Translations under genes and position numbers: made by a program
The notes under the pieces: generated by a model
Seen by the model: the letters and a program-made list of their open reading frames with translations, nothing else
Told to the model about the DNA's origin: nothing
Database searches by the model: none
Origin: Ehretia macrophylla
Taxonomy: Eukaryota; Streptophyta; Magnoliopsida; Boraginales; Ehretiaceae
Length of the DNA stretch: 64,000 nucleotides
Reading direction: 5' to 3'
Assembly: GCA_037974665.1 (NCBI GenBank)
Contig: CM075764.1
Span: 75,656,325 to 75,720,324, forward strand
Part shown: positions 1 through 11,012 of the stretch, one piece after another
Numbering within the stretch: the stretch's first letter is position 1
Layout: each line of letters starts with the position of its first letter

Positions 1-14
1 ACCCTTCATTATGT

Positions 15-1230
15 ATGCATCGAATTCATTTAGACGAGGGTGCTACTCTCTCCCGCGAGATGCAAAGGAGGTTGAACCCCAACATGAGTGAGGTTGTTTA
101 TAAGAAAGTTATTAAACTTCTCGATGCGGGTATTATTTACTCGATTTCTGATAATTCATGGGTTAGTCCGATGCAGGTGGTACCTAAGAAGTCTGGGATC
201 ACGGTAGTCCCTAATGATAAGGGTGAGCTTATTCATACATGCACCACTACTAGTTGATGTGTCTGATTGACTATAGAAAGCTCAATGCCACCCGAAAAGA
301 CCATTTTTATTTACCCTTTCATGACCAGATATTAAATAGAGTAGCCGGATAGGGCTACTACTACTTCTTAGATGGGTATTTAGGATATAATTATATTATA
401 GTCTTCCCCGAAGACCAGGAAAATACCACATTTATTTGTCCCTATGGGACCTTTGCTTCTCGTTGCATGCCATTTGATTTATGCAATGCACCAACGACAT
501 TTCAAATGTGTATGATGGCCATCTTTTTTGATATGATTGAGAAGTTTCTAGAGGTCTTTATGGATGATTTCTCGATTTTTGGGGCTACATTTGATGAATG
601 CCTCATACACTTTTCCTTAGTCCTAGAGCACTGTGTTAAGATAAATTTGGTGCTTAGTTGGGAGAAAAGTCATTTCATGGTTAGACGAGTTATAGTACTT
701 GGTCATGTGCTATCTCAAGATGATATCCATATGGTCATGGAGTTGATAGAGAAGCTCTCTGCACCAAAAATAGTGCGTGACATTATATCATTCATTGGTC
801 AAGCCGGTTTCTATCAGTGTTTCATCAAGGACTTCAACCATATTGCTCGATCTCTCTCAAGTCTCTTAACACATAATACTCTATTTCATTTCGATGATGA
901 GTATACTAAGGCATTTGAGAAGCTGAAGTCCTTACTGTATTCCGCACCTATCATCTAATCTCCCAATTATAGCTTCTCTTTTGAGATCATGTGTGATGCA
1001 TCCGATTATGCAGTGGAGGTTGTTTTGGGACAACGTAGGGATAGGTTGCCATATGTGATCTACAAAACCTTAGATGATGCTCAAAAGAATTACACAACCA
1101 GAGAGAATGAATTGTTAGCTGTAGTCTGCTCCCTTGATAAGTTCAGGCTGTACATCCTAGGGTAAAAAATGATAGTATTTATGGATCATGCTGTCTTGCA
1201 TTACTTACTTGGTTCTTTTGGCCCACTCTA
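15..1230 (+). pseudogene. Athila-like reverse transcriptase and partial RNase H, broken
   Basis: The reading frame moves between frames. The segment 15-257 gives the RT N-terminus (VSPMQVVPKKSGITVVPNDKG); a second frame from about 258 gives LIDYRKLNATRKDHFYLPF; and 467-958 gives the palm with MPFDLCNAPTTFQ and the catalytic box FMDDFSIFG, followed by LGHVLSQDDI and FIGQAGFYQCFIKDF. After a stop at about 956 the RNase H start is visible (EIMCDASDYAVEVVLGQ and TRENELLAVV, about 985-1130), with another stop at about 1163. The RNase H C-terminus is missing: the sequence passes from HAVLHYLL (about 1190-1210) straight to the integrase zinc region. The YxDD-equivalent aspartates are intact, but the gene cannot make a full protein. 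Confidence 0.85.
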
Positions 1231-2110
1231 TTCAGATATACCCAACAATTTTGTAAGAATTGCTTTTTATGTCAATAGTTTGGGTCTATCTCCAGGAGAG
1301 ATATGATGCCCTTGTCACCTATATTAGTTTGTGAGATATTTGATGTGTAGGGCATTGATTTCATGGGTCCTTTCACTCATTCGTAGGGGTATACTTATAT
1401 TCTGGTGGTTGTAGACTATGTGTCCAGGTGGGTGGAAGCGGTGGCTACCCAAACCAATGACCACAAAGTAGTGGTCAAATTCATTAAAAAGCACAACTGT
1501 TCTAGGTTTGGGGTACCACGTGTGCTTTTGAGTGATAGAGGATAGTATTTTCACCATAGGACACTTGAGGCTTTATTGAGAAAATATTTAGTTCGGCATA
1601 ATATTGCGACACCTTATCATCCTCAAACGAGTGGGCAAGTAGAGGTGTCAAATAGGGAGAATAAATCCATTTGTATACGGTAAGGCTTGCCATATCCCTG
1701 TTGAGCTTGAGCATAAAGCTTATTTGGCTATTAAAGCCTTGAACTTTGACATATAATAGGCATGTGAGAGTAGAAAATTGGCCCTGAGTATGTTGGAAGA
1801 GTTTTGTTATGAAGCCTATGAGAATGCCAAGCTTTATAAGGAGAGGATGAAGAGAATCCACAATAAATCTATTCTACGCAAACCTTCGCCCCTTCAGATA
1901 AGGTTTGGTTATTTAACTTGAAACTGAAGTTCTTTCCAGGAAAATTGAGGACTAGGTAGGACGGACCCTATAAGGTGCTCGAAACATACCCCTCAAGGGC
2001 AATTAAAATTAAGCACCTCAAAGATGGGTGATTGAAACATGCCTTTGATCCCAACTCAGTCTCTCATGAAGTTGAATCTATAGAGCTCTGGAAGCCTTCT
2101 AACCTTACAT
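1231..2110 (+). pseudogene. Athila-like integrase, broken
   Basis: The zinc-binding part survives only as CKNCFLCQ near 1255. The catalytic core is readable: GIDFMGPFTHS (first Asp), YILVVVDYVSRWVEAV, SRFGVPRVLLSDRG (second Asp), then [17 protein letters not shown] at about 1610-1660, which holds the glutamate. In-frame stops interrupt it after FDV, after FTHS and after LLSDRG. The C-terminal part is recognisable at about 1905-2100 (KLKFFPGKLRTR, DGPYKVLETYPSRAIKIK, ELWKPS). The protein would have inserted the cDNA; this copy is dead. Confidence 0.85.
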
Positions 2111-2916
2111 GAGTGATGTCCTTTGTCTGGCTGTTAGCGTTAAATGCAGCGCTTCTAGAAAGCAACCTAGGAATAATTATTTTTTTTTTCTTTATTTAAT
2201 TCTGTTTCCTAAATTTTTAGTTGGACCTCCAGTGGGTTATAGTAGGCTTTACCATTTTCTCAAAAATGGATTACCTTGTGTAATGGAAGTTTTGGGGTTA
2301 ACTAGGATGGATTCTATGAAAGTAAAACCATTAGCCGAAAGCATAATGCCTAACTTTTCCTCCTAAGTATGGGAAAATGTCTAGGGTTTGAGTACGTTGG
2401 TGGTCTGAAATTAATGGCCTCACCTTCGTATTTTTAATGTACTTAGTTAACTCCATTTCCAAAGTTTCATAAGATTTGTCTTACTGGCTGACATTAATTG
2501 GATACAGGTATTTGAATTCTATCTCTCCTTATTTAAATTGTTTCCATATTTTTATGATTATAGTGAGTCGACTTTAGTGTCTCCCAGAGTTCAGAGCCTT
2601 TGTATGGGAATGCAAATATGGTCGACCAACAAAAAAAAATATAAAAAATAAAAATAAATAAAAAAGAGTATTTTTTCCTCTTTTTGTATTTTATCGTTTC
2701 TCTCTTGCTTTGTTTTTTATTGTTTTTTCTCTTAATCTAATTCAAAGTCATAGATTTAAAGTGTTACATTTCTTCTCACTATTGCTCTTTTCAGGTATGT
2801 CCATCCACTCCCTCTATTTCCTTTAACTGCTTTCTTTTCATGCACTTTCACTATTGGGTTCTCATTATATGTTATTTTTCCCTTTCGCATACCCCTAGCA
2901 TGTTTTAATTCTATTT

Positions 2917-2949
2917 GCTTGAGGACAAGCAAACTTTAGGTTTGGGGGT
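2917..2949 (+). promoter_or_regulatory. Polypurine-tract-like motif of the Athila-like element
   Basis: It contains GAGGACAAGCAA and then TTTAGGTTTGGGGGT. A similar motif sits at 47352-47384 in front of the recognisable 3' LTR, so it is unclear which one primes plus-strand synthesis. Confidence 0.45.
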
Positions 2950-3253
2950 ACAAGTGTTTAATTGTATCTATTGTTGTTTTGGGGAAAATCTGAACAAAAT
3001 GTGAATTTTTTTTAAAAGTATTTTTGATCTTTATGGTTTTTTGTGGATTTATGGTGGATTTTCTAGTACTTGGGAAGTTCTGGCATGTATTGATTAACTC
3101 TTATGAAGTGATTGAGGACACTAGAAAGTTCTTGATTTTATGAGGTAGTTTTGAGTTGAACTTTTAGGATTAATTTTGATGAAGCTAAGGCATGGGGATT
3201 GTGAGATTATGCCTAGGCTATTGTGGTCCCATGGCTTGGTTCTGAGATGATGA

Positions 3254-3258
3254 GATAT
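3254..3258. repeat. Left target-site copy of element B (GATAT)
   Basis: The five bases before B's TGTCACG end are GATAT. The five after its other end (26561-26565) are TATAT. Four of five match, as expected for an older TSD with one substitution. Confidence 0.6.
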
Positions 3259-3566
3259 TGTCACGTCCCAACTCGACCCTTCCTATAATCAGTCAAGACG
3301 CAACAGAATTTTGGCAGTATAACGACAGTAAATAGGATACCGAGGCTCTAAACCAACCTCACTAGAACATCATACATCAACTTTATAAACCATACAACAA
3401 ACAACTCCTCAATAAAATAACAACATACATCATAACAATATTATACAATAAACATTCCTCGTTATACGCCTCCGTTCCAACATAATACATGAACCTTAAT
3501 ATACGTTGCAAAAATATATTGATACCAACCTAACAACCTAAACATAGACAAAAGAAAGACTACTAA
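3259..3566 (-). repeat. Element B 3' LTR, outer piece
   Basis: It begins TGTCACGTCCC (reverse complement GGGACGTGACA, the LTR end) and matches the first 308 bases of B's 5' LTR at 24118, sharing bases that differ in A (for example the AACATAGACAAAAGAAAG stretch). It stops at ACTAA where A begins, and the match resumes at 13455. Confidence 0.9.
3562..3566. repeat. Left TSD of element A (ACTAA)
   Basis: ACTAA here and at 13455-13459. The intact empty site is visible in B's other LTR near 24420 (GACTACTAAGATAGC). Confidence 0.95.
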
Positions 3567-6006
3567 TGTCACGCCCCAACTCGACCCCACCTATAATCAG
3601 TCAGGACGCAACGGAATTTCGGCAGCATAACGACAGTAAATAGGATACCAAGGCTTTAAACCAACCTCAATAGGACATCATACATCAACTCCACAAACCA
3701 TACAACAGACAACTCAATAAAATCACAACATACATCATAACCATATTATACAATAAATATTCCTCGTTATACGCCTCCATTCCAACATAATACATTAACC
3801 TTAATATACATTACAAATACATATTGAGTCAATCTAGAAACCTAATCATAAATAAAAGAAAGCCTACTAAGACAACATCAACTAATTCATTATCTTTTTG
3901 ACATCTTTTACATTATGAACTACAAAGCATATAAAAGTCTACTAAGTTAATTTACAAGATAGTAAAATAATACAACATCAAGGATAAGACTCCAGAACAT
4001 AAGACTCATCCACGTAAGGCACATTTTTCTCTTCAGGGGGCACGTACCCGTAATCTTGCGAAAGTACACCTGTATGCATGTAATAATAGAGAGTGAGCTT
4101 ATATAAAATAAGCCCAGTGAGGATCCGATAGATCTCGAGCAAGGTTTACTAAGCTCCTTGAAAATAATCCTTTGAGCAAGTAAACACACAATAACATCAA
4201 TAATACTATCATCACATAAACTATAATGACCATTCAATAAAGGATACACTAGTTGGTGTAGCTCCAAACGCCATCACGATCATAACAGCCATCTTGTGAC
4301 TCCCATAAACTCACACACCCAAGGTACCCCAATAACCTCTCCCTCCATGACACCTCCGTCATGAAAGCTGGAAGCAGTCTCTGGTAGTCATGCCGTTATT
4401 AACCCGACAGCCCGATGCTGCCCGAGAGGTGGCACACACATACCAAAGACTCAGCAATAATAATAAACATCAATCATTCATAGGAGGACAGTCTAGCAGA
4501 ACTTCCTACCTCCCGGCATCAATCATCAATCCATAATATTCAATAATCATATTATCATCATAATAACATCAATAACCAATTTAACAACAAATAACTAAGT
4601 TAGATGACAAAGTAGACCATCTAACCGAACATGCATTAAACACACAATCAAACCCTAGTTTACCCATCATCAACTCACAATTCAACCACTCAAACCACAC
4701 CCGATCAACTAAAGGCATAATCTAACATTTTAAAGAAAGACAACCTAAACATCAAATAATCATATCTTACATTCTACTAATCCAAACAACTCCAAATCAG
4801 TTTCAAATACTCACCCATTCAATCAACTACATTAGCCCTCTCGAAAACCACCCAAAACACATCCAACTCATGCTCAATAACCCTAAAACCCTAGTGTGTC
4901 ATGGCTGAAATTTCTGGATTTTGGCATGGACATCACAATCGAAAATTCGGCATTACAACGGCACTACCACGTAATTAACAAACTTTTAGAAATCGACGGC
5001 AATCAATTCTGATCAACACAACTCGAAATAATCAACATTTAGCAAATTAATCAACTTTAAATACCCGAAAAATAATAATTATGCTACAACCGTTCAAATC
5101 TCATAGGATTACATATAAATGATCCCTAGCATGCCTGGAGCAATAATCTAACATCAGATTAAATTCTAACAGTTCGATATTCAATTCTATGCAAAAACAC
5201 AAAAGATGAGTTTTGAGATCTAGAATTTTTCTCTCACCTTTGATGTGATAAAAGCCTAGGAATGCGTGCAATGCGTTCCCAACAAGCGGAATCCAACTCG
5301 GCACGAAATTCTACGGACAAAAACTAGGTTTTTCTTTGAAATTTTGCTTTGAAAACCTTGAAAATTTATCTCTATTTTTCCTCTCCTTCCTCACGGCAAT
5401 GTGTGTGCAAATGAGTGTGTTTTTGTGCTTTGTTTGTAGGTGTTGATGATATCTGCGTATTGGTAAACATTTAATGAAAGTCAAAGTTGAATTAACTTAG
5501 CATTTTTTTTGTGTTTTCTTGACTTTAAATGCATTTTCTTGATCACCAAAGTTCAAAACAATTATTCAACACCCAAGATAGTTCAAGTAGATTATTTTTA
5601 GGTGACAAGAAGTTTTACAATCAAACAATTTCACCCGAGTCGGTTTAAAACTCGATTTTTGCAAAAGTCGGTGCAAAAACCCTAATAAATTCCTAAGCCG
5701 ATTTTAAAACCATTTTAATCAAACACAGGTCTATTAAAGTCCGTGGACTAGGTCTAGAAGGGTTAAAAAGACCAGTTTCAAAATTTTAGCGGACATGTTT
5801 CGAAAACTCTATTCACTGAAAATCGACGATAAAATTTCTGACTCCGTTTTTTGATGAAAATTTCATGAATGCACCTTTAGCATGTTCTAGGAGTATTGAT
5901 ACCAAAATTACCACATTCTAAGTCACATAGCACATAGACAGGTTAATTCACGTAAAACGAGATAAAACACGCAAAACGAGACAGGATAGAAAAGTGGGAT
6001 TTCACA
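3567..6006 (-). repeat. Element A 3' LTR
   Basis: The LTR is bounded TGTCACG...TTTCACA on the + strand (TGTGAAA...CGTGACA in element sense) and pairs with 11013-13454. In element sense it shows a donor-like AAAG|GTGAGAG (AC of the donor GT at 5236-5237 on the + strand). It also shows a TATA-like block (reverse complement of 4091-4130), an acceptor-like CAG (4070-4072) and a short acidic reading frame (about 3980-4069). Long open frames here, such as 3947-4267, are LTR sequence and not genes. Confidence 0.93.
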
Positions 6007-6024
6007 TTCTCCCCCCTCTAAAGA
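6007..6024 (-). promoter_or_regulatory. Element A polypurine tract
   Basis: On the minus strand it reads TCTTTAGAGGGGGGAGAA and directly abuts the 3' LTR, as needed for plus-strand cDNA priming. Confidence 0.9.
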
Positions 6025-6042
6025 AATTTCGCCCTCGAAATT
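6025..6042 (-). other. Stem-loop upstream of element A polypurine tract
   Basis: On the minus strand AATTTCG and CGAAATT form a 7-bp stem around the loop AGGG. It lies 18 nt from the LTR, the same position as in B, D, E and F. Confidence 0.75.
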
Positions 6043-7330
6043 CTTACTTGATGTACTGAACAGATCTGGGTACTGCTGCTACATCTGATCTTGTCTCTCC
6101 CAGGTAGCTTCCTCAATGCCGTAATGCTTCCACAACAACTTAACCATCGGAATCTTCTTCGACCTCAACTCTCGTTCCATCTGATCAAGAATATGAATAG
6201 GATGCTCGTCATAAGTCAGATTCTCACGAAGCTGTAACGACTCTGGCTCAAGAATATGAGAAGGATCCGGATTATATTTTCGCAAATTAGACACGTGAAA
6301 TACATCGTAGACATTAGAAAAATTCTCCGATAAAGCCAACCGATATGCCAACTTACCAACCCTGCTGGTAATCTCAAACGGCCCAACAAATCTCGGACTT
6401 AGCTTACCACCTTTACCATAACTAGCAAACCCCTTACGAGGAGACAATCTCAAGAAAACCCGATCTCCGACTGTAAACTCCAAGTCCCGACGACGCTTAT
6501 CAGCATAACTCTTGAATCTACTTGCGCCGTAAGCATTCTCTGCCTGATCAACTGAACATTCTCAATCTTCTCAAGAAGCTCTGGCATGATAGTCGGATCA
6601 ATAGTCTTCATTTCCCCAACCTCGTCCCAATACAAAGGTGAACGGCACTTACGACTATAAAGAGCTGCGAAAGGTGCCATCCCAATAGTAGCTTGATAAC
6701 TATTGTTATAGGCAAACTCGGCAAGTGGTAGATGTTTCTCCCAGTTCTTCCTGAAGTCCAGAACACAAGCCCTAAGCATATCTTCTAGAATCTGAATAGT
6801 CTACCCAGACTGACCGTCGGTGTGTGGATGATACAGTGTACTAAAGTTCAGCTGAGTACCCAAGGTCTCCTGAAGTTTCTCCCACAAACGAGAAGTAAAT
6901 CGAGGATCTCGATCTGAGACAATACTAGATGGAATCCCATGAAGTCTAACAATCTGATCCAAATAAAGACCTGCCAACTTTGTAACTTCATCTCCCATCC
7001 TCATCGAAATAAAATGAGCCGTCTTCGTCAAACGATCCATGACAACCCAAACTGCATCATTACCCCCTCGGTGTTCTAGGCAAACCAGTGACGAAATCCA
7101 TCGTAATATGCTCCCACTTCCACTCTGGTATAGCCAACGGTTGAAGCAAACCTGCAGGTCGTTGATGCTCGGGTTTCACCCTCTGACAAGTCAAACATCT
7201 AGATACAAACTGAGCAACCTCTCTCTTCATGTTATTCCACCAATAGTGTTGCTTCAAATCCCAATACATCTTGGTTCCACCAGGATGAATAGTATATTTA
7301 GAATTATGAGCTTCCTCTAGAATACCTCGC
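6043..7330 (-). pseudogene. Element A integrase with chromodomain-like C-terminus, broken
   Basis: Minus strand. The zinc region has H residues near 7300 and CLTC in QFVSRCLTCQRVKPEHQ. The core has HITMDFVTGLP (first Asp), SSIVSDRDPRFTS (second Asp) and YHPHTDGQSG, where the expected catalytic glutamate codon reads glycine. A TAG follows at 6801-6803; element B has a TAG at the same codon (16173-16175). Further down come LPLAEFAYNNSYQATIGM, VGDRVFLRLSPRKG and GPFEITSRVGKLAYRL. The tail SKKIPMVKLLWKHYGIEE with ATWE resembles a chromodomain, which in chromoviruses is thought to guide insertion to heterochromatin. A frameshift lies near 6480 and a further TAG at 6079. Confidence 0.9.
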
Positions 7331-7455
7331 CTTAAGCCCGGTTTATCGGGAACACAAACCCTGTTCCGAAACCGAAGAATACCGTCCTCATGCAGTTTAA
7401 AGTCAGACTGATCATCTGTGATCTGATCTTTGATCTTCTGAAGTTTAACATCAAG

Positions 7456-8760
7456 TTACTGAGCTTCTCTGATCTGAGATAGCAATAAAGGTTGAATATG
7501 GAGATGTGAACACATCACCCTAACCTGAGTCAACTCTGGTCTCCAATAAGTGAATTCCTCAAGAATCTCCCATTTCTTGATAGCCAAACAAGTAACACTC
7601 GCCTCCGGCTGAGAGCATCTGCTACAACATTTTCCTTGCCAGGCAGATAATTGATAGAACAATTATAATCTCCAAGAATCTCCATCCACCTCCGCTGGCG
7701 CATATTCAACTCCTTCTGTGAGAACAAGTACTTTAGACTCTTATGATCAGTGAAAATCTCGAACTTACTATCCCACAGATAATGACGCCACTTCTTCAGT
7801 GCGAAGACAACTGCTGCCAACTCAAGATCATGAGTCTAATAATTCACCTCATAAGACTTCAACTTCCTGGAAGCATAGGCAATAACTCGGCCGTTCTGCA
7901 TAAGAACACATCCCAAGCCCTCCTTGGATGCATCGCTGTAAATAACCATATTATCGGTCCCCTCTGGTAGAGCAAGTACAGGAGCAGTAGTCAACCTCTT
8001 TTTCAACTCCTCAAACCCACTCTCACACTTCTCATCCCAAGCAAAAATAATCCGTTTCTGAGTCAACCTAGAAAGTGGCCCAGTAATCTTCGAGAAGTCC
8101 TTAACAAACCTACAGTAATAACCCGCCAGGCCAAGAAAAGCTACGGACCTCAGAAACATTCTCTGGCCATTTCCAAGACATCACCACCTCAATCTTAGTG
8201 GGATCTACAGATATACCACACTGTGTAATAACATGGCCAAGAAAAGATATGCGTTGTAGCCAAAATTCACATTTGCTGAACTTGGCAAACAACTGATGCT
8301 CCTGCAGCTTCTGTAAGACAAGTCGTAGATGTTGCTCGTGCTCCGATTTAGATTTAGAATAGACCAAGATATCATCAATAAAGATTACCACGAACTGGTC
8401 CAAGTACGGCTGAAAAACCCGGTGCATAAGGTCCATGAATGCTGCCGGTGCATTAGTTAATCCAAAGGGCATAACAACAAACTCATAATGCCCGTACCGA
8501 GTCCTGAAGGCAGACTTCAGAATATCCTCCGTACGAATCTGAAGCTGATAATACCCCTGCCTAAAATCAAACTTAGAGTAGACTTTGGCTCCCTGAAGTT
8601 GATCAAACAACTCGTCAATCAGTGGCAAAGGATACTTATTCTTGATGGTAACCTGATTCAAACCACGATAATCAATACACAATCTCAAGGTACTATCCTT
8701 CTTCTTCACAAATAAAACAGGCACTCCTCAAGGTGAAGAACTCTACTGAATGAATCCCTT
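7456..8760 (-). pseudogene. Element A reverse transcriptase and RNase H, broken
   Basis: Minus strand. RT is open from 8724 to 8110: [49 protein letters not shown] (first catalytic Asp), [17 protein letters not shown] and [15 protein letters not shown] with both active-site aspartates kept. The RT end and RNase H start lie in another frame (8159-7836) with [16 protein letters not shown] and [15 protein letters not shown]. RNase H continues at 7820-7530 ([53 protein letters not shown]). Stops and frameshifts occur near 8130, 7836 and 7600. Just upstream of the RT the sequence SSP*GVPVLF has TGA where tryptophan is likely; B has TAG there. Confidence 0.92.
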
Positions 8761-8799
8761 CTCCAATAACTCCTGCAACTGAGTCTTCAACTCCTTCAA

Positions 8800-9490
8800 C
8801 TCAGCTGGTGCCCTCTGGTATGCTGATTTAGAAATAGGTTGAGTACCAGGAATAAGATTGATCACAAACTCCACATCTCTCTCTAGTGGTAACCCTGCAA
8901 CTCCTTGGGAAATACATTGGGATATTCCCGAATAATAGGGACTTCTTCCAGCTATAGCTTATCAGATGGCTTGTTGATCAAATAAGCTAGATAACCCGAA
9001 CACCCTTTACTCACCAACTTAACAGCTTTAGTTGCTGAGATAACAAAACTCGTCTTAGCACCCCGGTTCCCTACTACCTCAACTACTGGCTGATCTGGCA
9101 AACGAAACTGTACTACCTTGGTTCTACAGTTCAACAAGGCATCATACTTAGAAAGCCAATCCATACCCAAGATAACATCATACCCTCGGATAGGAAATAA
9201 GACAAGGTCCGAAGGAAAATTATGCCCCTTAACATGTATTATACAATCCTTACAAACTAGGCCAGTCACATACTTATCAGTCAAAGAGGTACTAATCTCA
9301 ACCACATAAGGCAATCTTTCAGGTTGCATATTAACACGTTGCACACAAGCAGGAGTAATGAAAGAATGCGTAGCACCAGAATCAATCAACACTTTAGCAA
9401 GTTGATCAAGTGTAAGGAAGTTACTTTCCACCACTACAGTCTCCTCAGGCATCTCCTCTAAGTCAACTGCGTAGGCTCGAGCCTGGACCC
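8800..9490 (-). pseudogene. Element A aspartic protease
   Basis: The frame 9452-8952 on the minus strand holds a retropepsin-type active site in AKVLIDSGATHSFITPACV, with the D-S-G-A motif intact, and the flap and C-terminal half (FPIRGYDVILGMDWLSKYDA). It would cleave the gag-pol polyprotein inside the virus-like particle. The frame stops at 8952, before the linker to RT. Of the two Tekay-like copies this is the one with the intact protease motif. Confidence 0.9.
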
Positions 9491-9524
9491 GCTGCTGCTG
9501 AGGTGCACTGGCTGCAGGTCGGCC

Positions 9525-10787
9525 CTAATAGCCCTGAGTCGCTGTCTGACCCTTAGTCCTCGAATATCTAGGGCAATCCCTCACCCTGTGCTGATTGCTG
9601 CCGCATCCTAAACACGTCCCTGCCTTCACTCTGCAATCGGCCTCTACATGCCCCGTGCCGTTGCAGTGGGTACACTGCGGTGATGATGCACTAACACTGA
9701 CCCTAGAAGAACCAGGAGCTAAAGAAATAGCTGAACCAGCCTGCTGCTGCTGAGGCCTTACCAAACTAGGCCTGTACTGACCTTGAGACTGGGCTGGCCT
9801 AAACTGGGACTGAACCTAATATGACCCCTGCTGAAACTGAGGCCGATAATAACTCTACTGCCCCTGTGGCCTAAAAGAACCCTGCTGAACTGGTGGCCTG
9901 TACACAACCTGCTGTACAAGAGGCCTATACATACCTTGCTGATACTGCGGCTGATATGGCCTCTTACTGGGCTGGCTAGACACAAGCTGATCCCCCTTTC
10001 TCTTTTCTAGTCTAGAAGCTACCTCAAACGACTCAGTGAATATATCATACCGATTCAGAGCCATTACATCCTGAATCTCGGGCCTCAATCCCAACATAAA
10101 TCTACGAGTCCTCCGCTCCTCATCAGTCACATACTCCGGTGCATAACGGGACAATCGAGTAAAGGTAGCCTCATACTGAGCCACTGAAACATCTTCTTGC
10201 ACTAAGGCTAGAAACTCTGCCTCTCTCCGTTCCCTCGCGATCCTTGGGATATACTTTGCCCGGAAAGCCATCAGAAAGGTACCCCAAACATACGGAATAC
10301 CCTGAGTCGCCTAGCTAGTTCTCACTGTGCGCCACCATTCTTCTACCTCATCATCTAACAAGTACACGGCAAAGGAGACTTTCTGCTCATCGGTATAATT
10401 AAGAGGATCATAAATCTTCTCCACCTCGCTAATCCACGCCTCAGCCTTCCTATCATCCGGCTCCCCCTGAAATCTAGGTGGATGATATCCTAAGAACTCT
10501 TTCAGGGTACCACGCCCGTGGTTTCTACCATGCACATTCAACAACTAAGCCTGCCAAGCCTGAGTCTGGGCAGCCTGCCCTGCTATCAACTGAGCCTGTC
10601 CTGCCACTAACTCAGCAATCCTCTCCATAGTTGCCCCCAAACGGTCATCACCCCTATCACGGCCCAGTGCCGCATTACCAGGAGTCTCATCAGTCATCTC
10701 AAGCCTACCTCTGGTCCTCGGTCTACCCGTCATTCTACTAATCAAAGAGTTAGCGCAGGTTATAGCACGTAAACAGGTTATAAACAA
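9525..10787 (-). pseudogene. Element A gag (capsid and nucleocapsid), broken
   Basis: The minus-strand frames 10787-10545, 10544-10311 and 10271-9855 lie in one register, separated by TAG stops at 10545-10547 and 10311-10313. The likely start is at MTGRPRTRGR (about 10734). Capsid motifs include LKEFLGYHPPRFQGEPD, AEAWISEVEKIYDPL, FAVYLLDDEVEEWWRTV and FRAKYIPRIARERREAEFL. A glutamine-, proline- and tyrosine-rich linker (repeats of YRP with QQG) follows. Two CCHC zinc knuckles (CTHCNGTGHVEADC and CLGCGSNQHRVRDC) lie at about 9590-9680. The TAG at 10311 is shared with B. Confidence 0.92.
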
Positions 10788-10994
10788 CTAGTAGCACATA
10801 AACAGCAAACTCATATAAAACACATAAACAAATTGATCACATAATCACATAAGCACTAAATCACATAATCACATAATCACTTAATCATTTAATCATGTTT
10901 AATACATAGTTCACTTTTCTCTCAATTCATACATACTTTCATGCTGAGACCATTACCTACATTCCGAAAATACCCTGGCTGACACCTAACATGA
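10788..10994 (-). other. Element A leader between primer site and gag
   Basis: AT-rich with degenerate repeats of ATCACATAA (about 10835-10890), the minus-strand counterpart of the ATGTGATTA repeats in the leaders of D and E. No gene. Confidence 0.6.
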
Positions 10995-11006
10995 GCTTTG
11001 ATACCA
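10995..11006 (-). promoter_or_regulatory. Element A primer binding site (tRNA-iMet)
   Basis: The minus strand reads TGGTATCAAAGC. This differs by one base from TGGTATCAGAGC, the complement of the initiator tRNA-Met 3' end. It sits 6 nt inside the 5' LTR edge. Confidence 0.85.
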
Positions 11007-11012
11007 CTTAAA

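Larger units (their letters stand above)
1..3258 (+). mobile_element. Athila-like Ty3/gypsy element, left part (pol and 3' region)
   Basis: This is the oldest layer of the nest. It carries decayed pol domains in the order RT, RNase H, integrase (15-2110), then non-coding 3' sequence up to base 3258, where element B is inserted. The RT box FMDDFSIFG and the integrase motifs GIDFMGPF and [17 protein letters not shown] are of the kind found in Athila-type plant gypsy elements. The element resumes at 46597. Its 5' LTR, gag and protease lie outside the window to the left. Lineage is inferred from motifs, not from a tree. Confidence 0.8.
2111..3258 (+). other. Non-coding 3' region of the Athila-like element with a purine tract
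   Basis: There is no believable gene here. The 85-codon frame at 2109-2366 has no recognised domain and shows no envelope features. An A-rich stretch lies at 2628-2670. At 2917-2950 a motif with GAGGACAAGCAA followed by TTTAGGTTTGGGGGTA looks like the polypurine tract found near the 3' end of Athila-type elements. The sequence from about 2951 to 3258 continues at 46597 once B and E are removed. Confidence 0.55.

Noticed and set aside
2109-2366. 85-codon frame after Athila-like integrase, possible envelope-like gene
   Set aside because: Too short, with no signal peptide plus transmembrane arrangement and no recognised env-like motif.
3259-3566. Separate truncated LTR next to element A
   Set aside because: It is the outer piece of B's 3' LTR, as the ACTAA duplication and colinearity with 24118-24425 show.
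3947-4267. 106-codon minus-strand frame, also at 11396-11716 and 24468-24821
   Set aside because: It is carried by LTRs of A and B on the LTR sense strand, spans the TATA-like block, and its start is not conserved in other LTR types. Its downstream part uses a different frame from the acidic segment.
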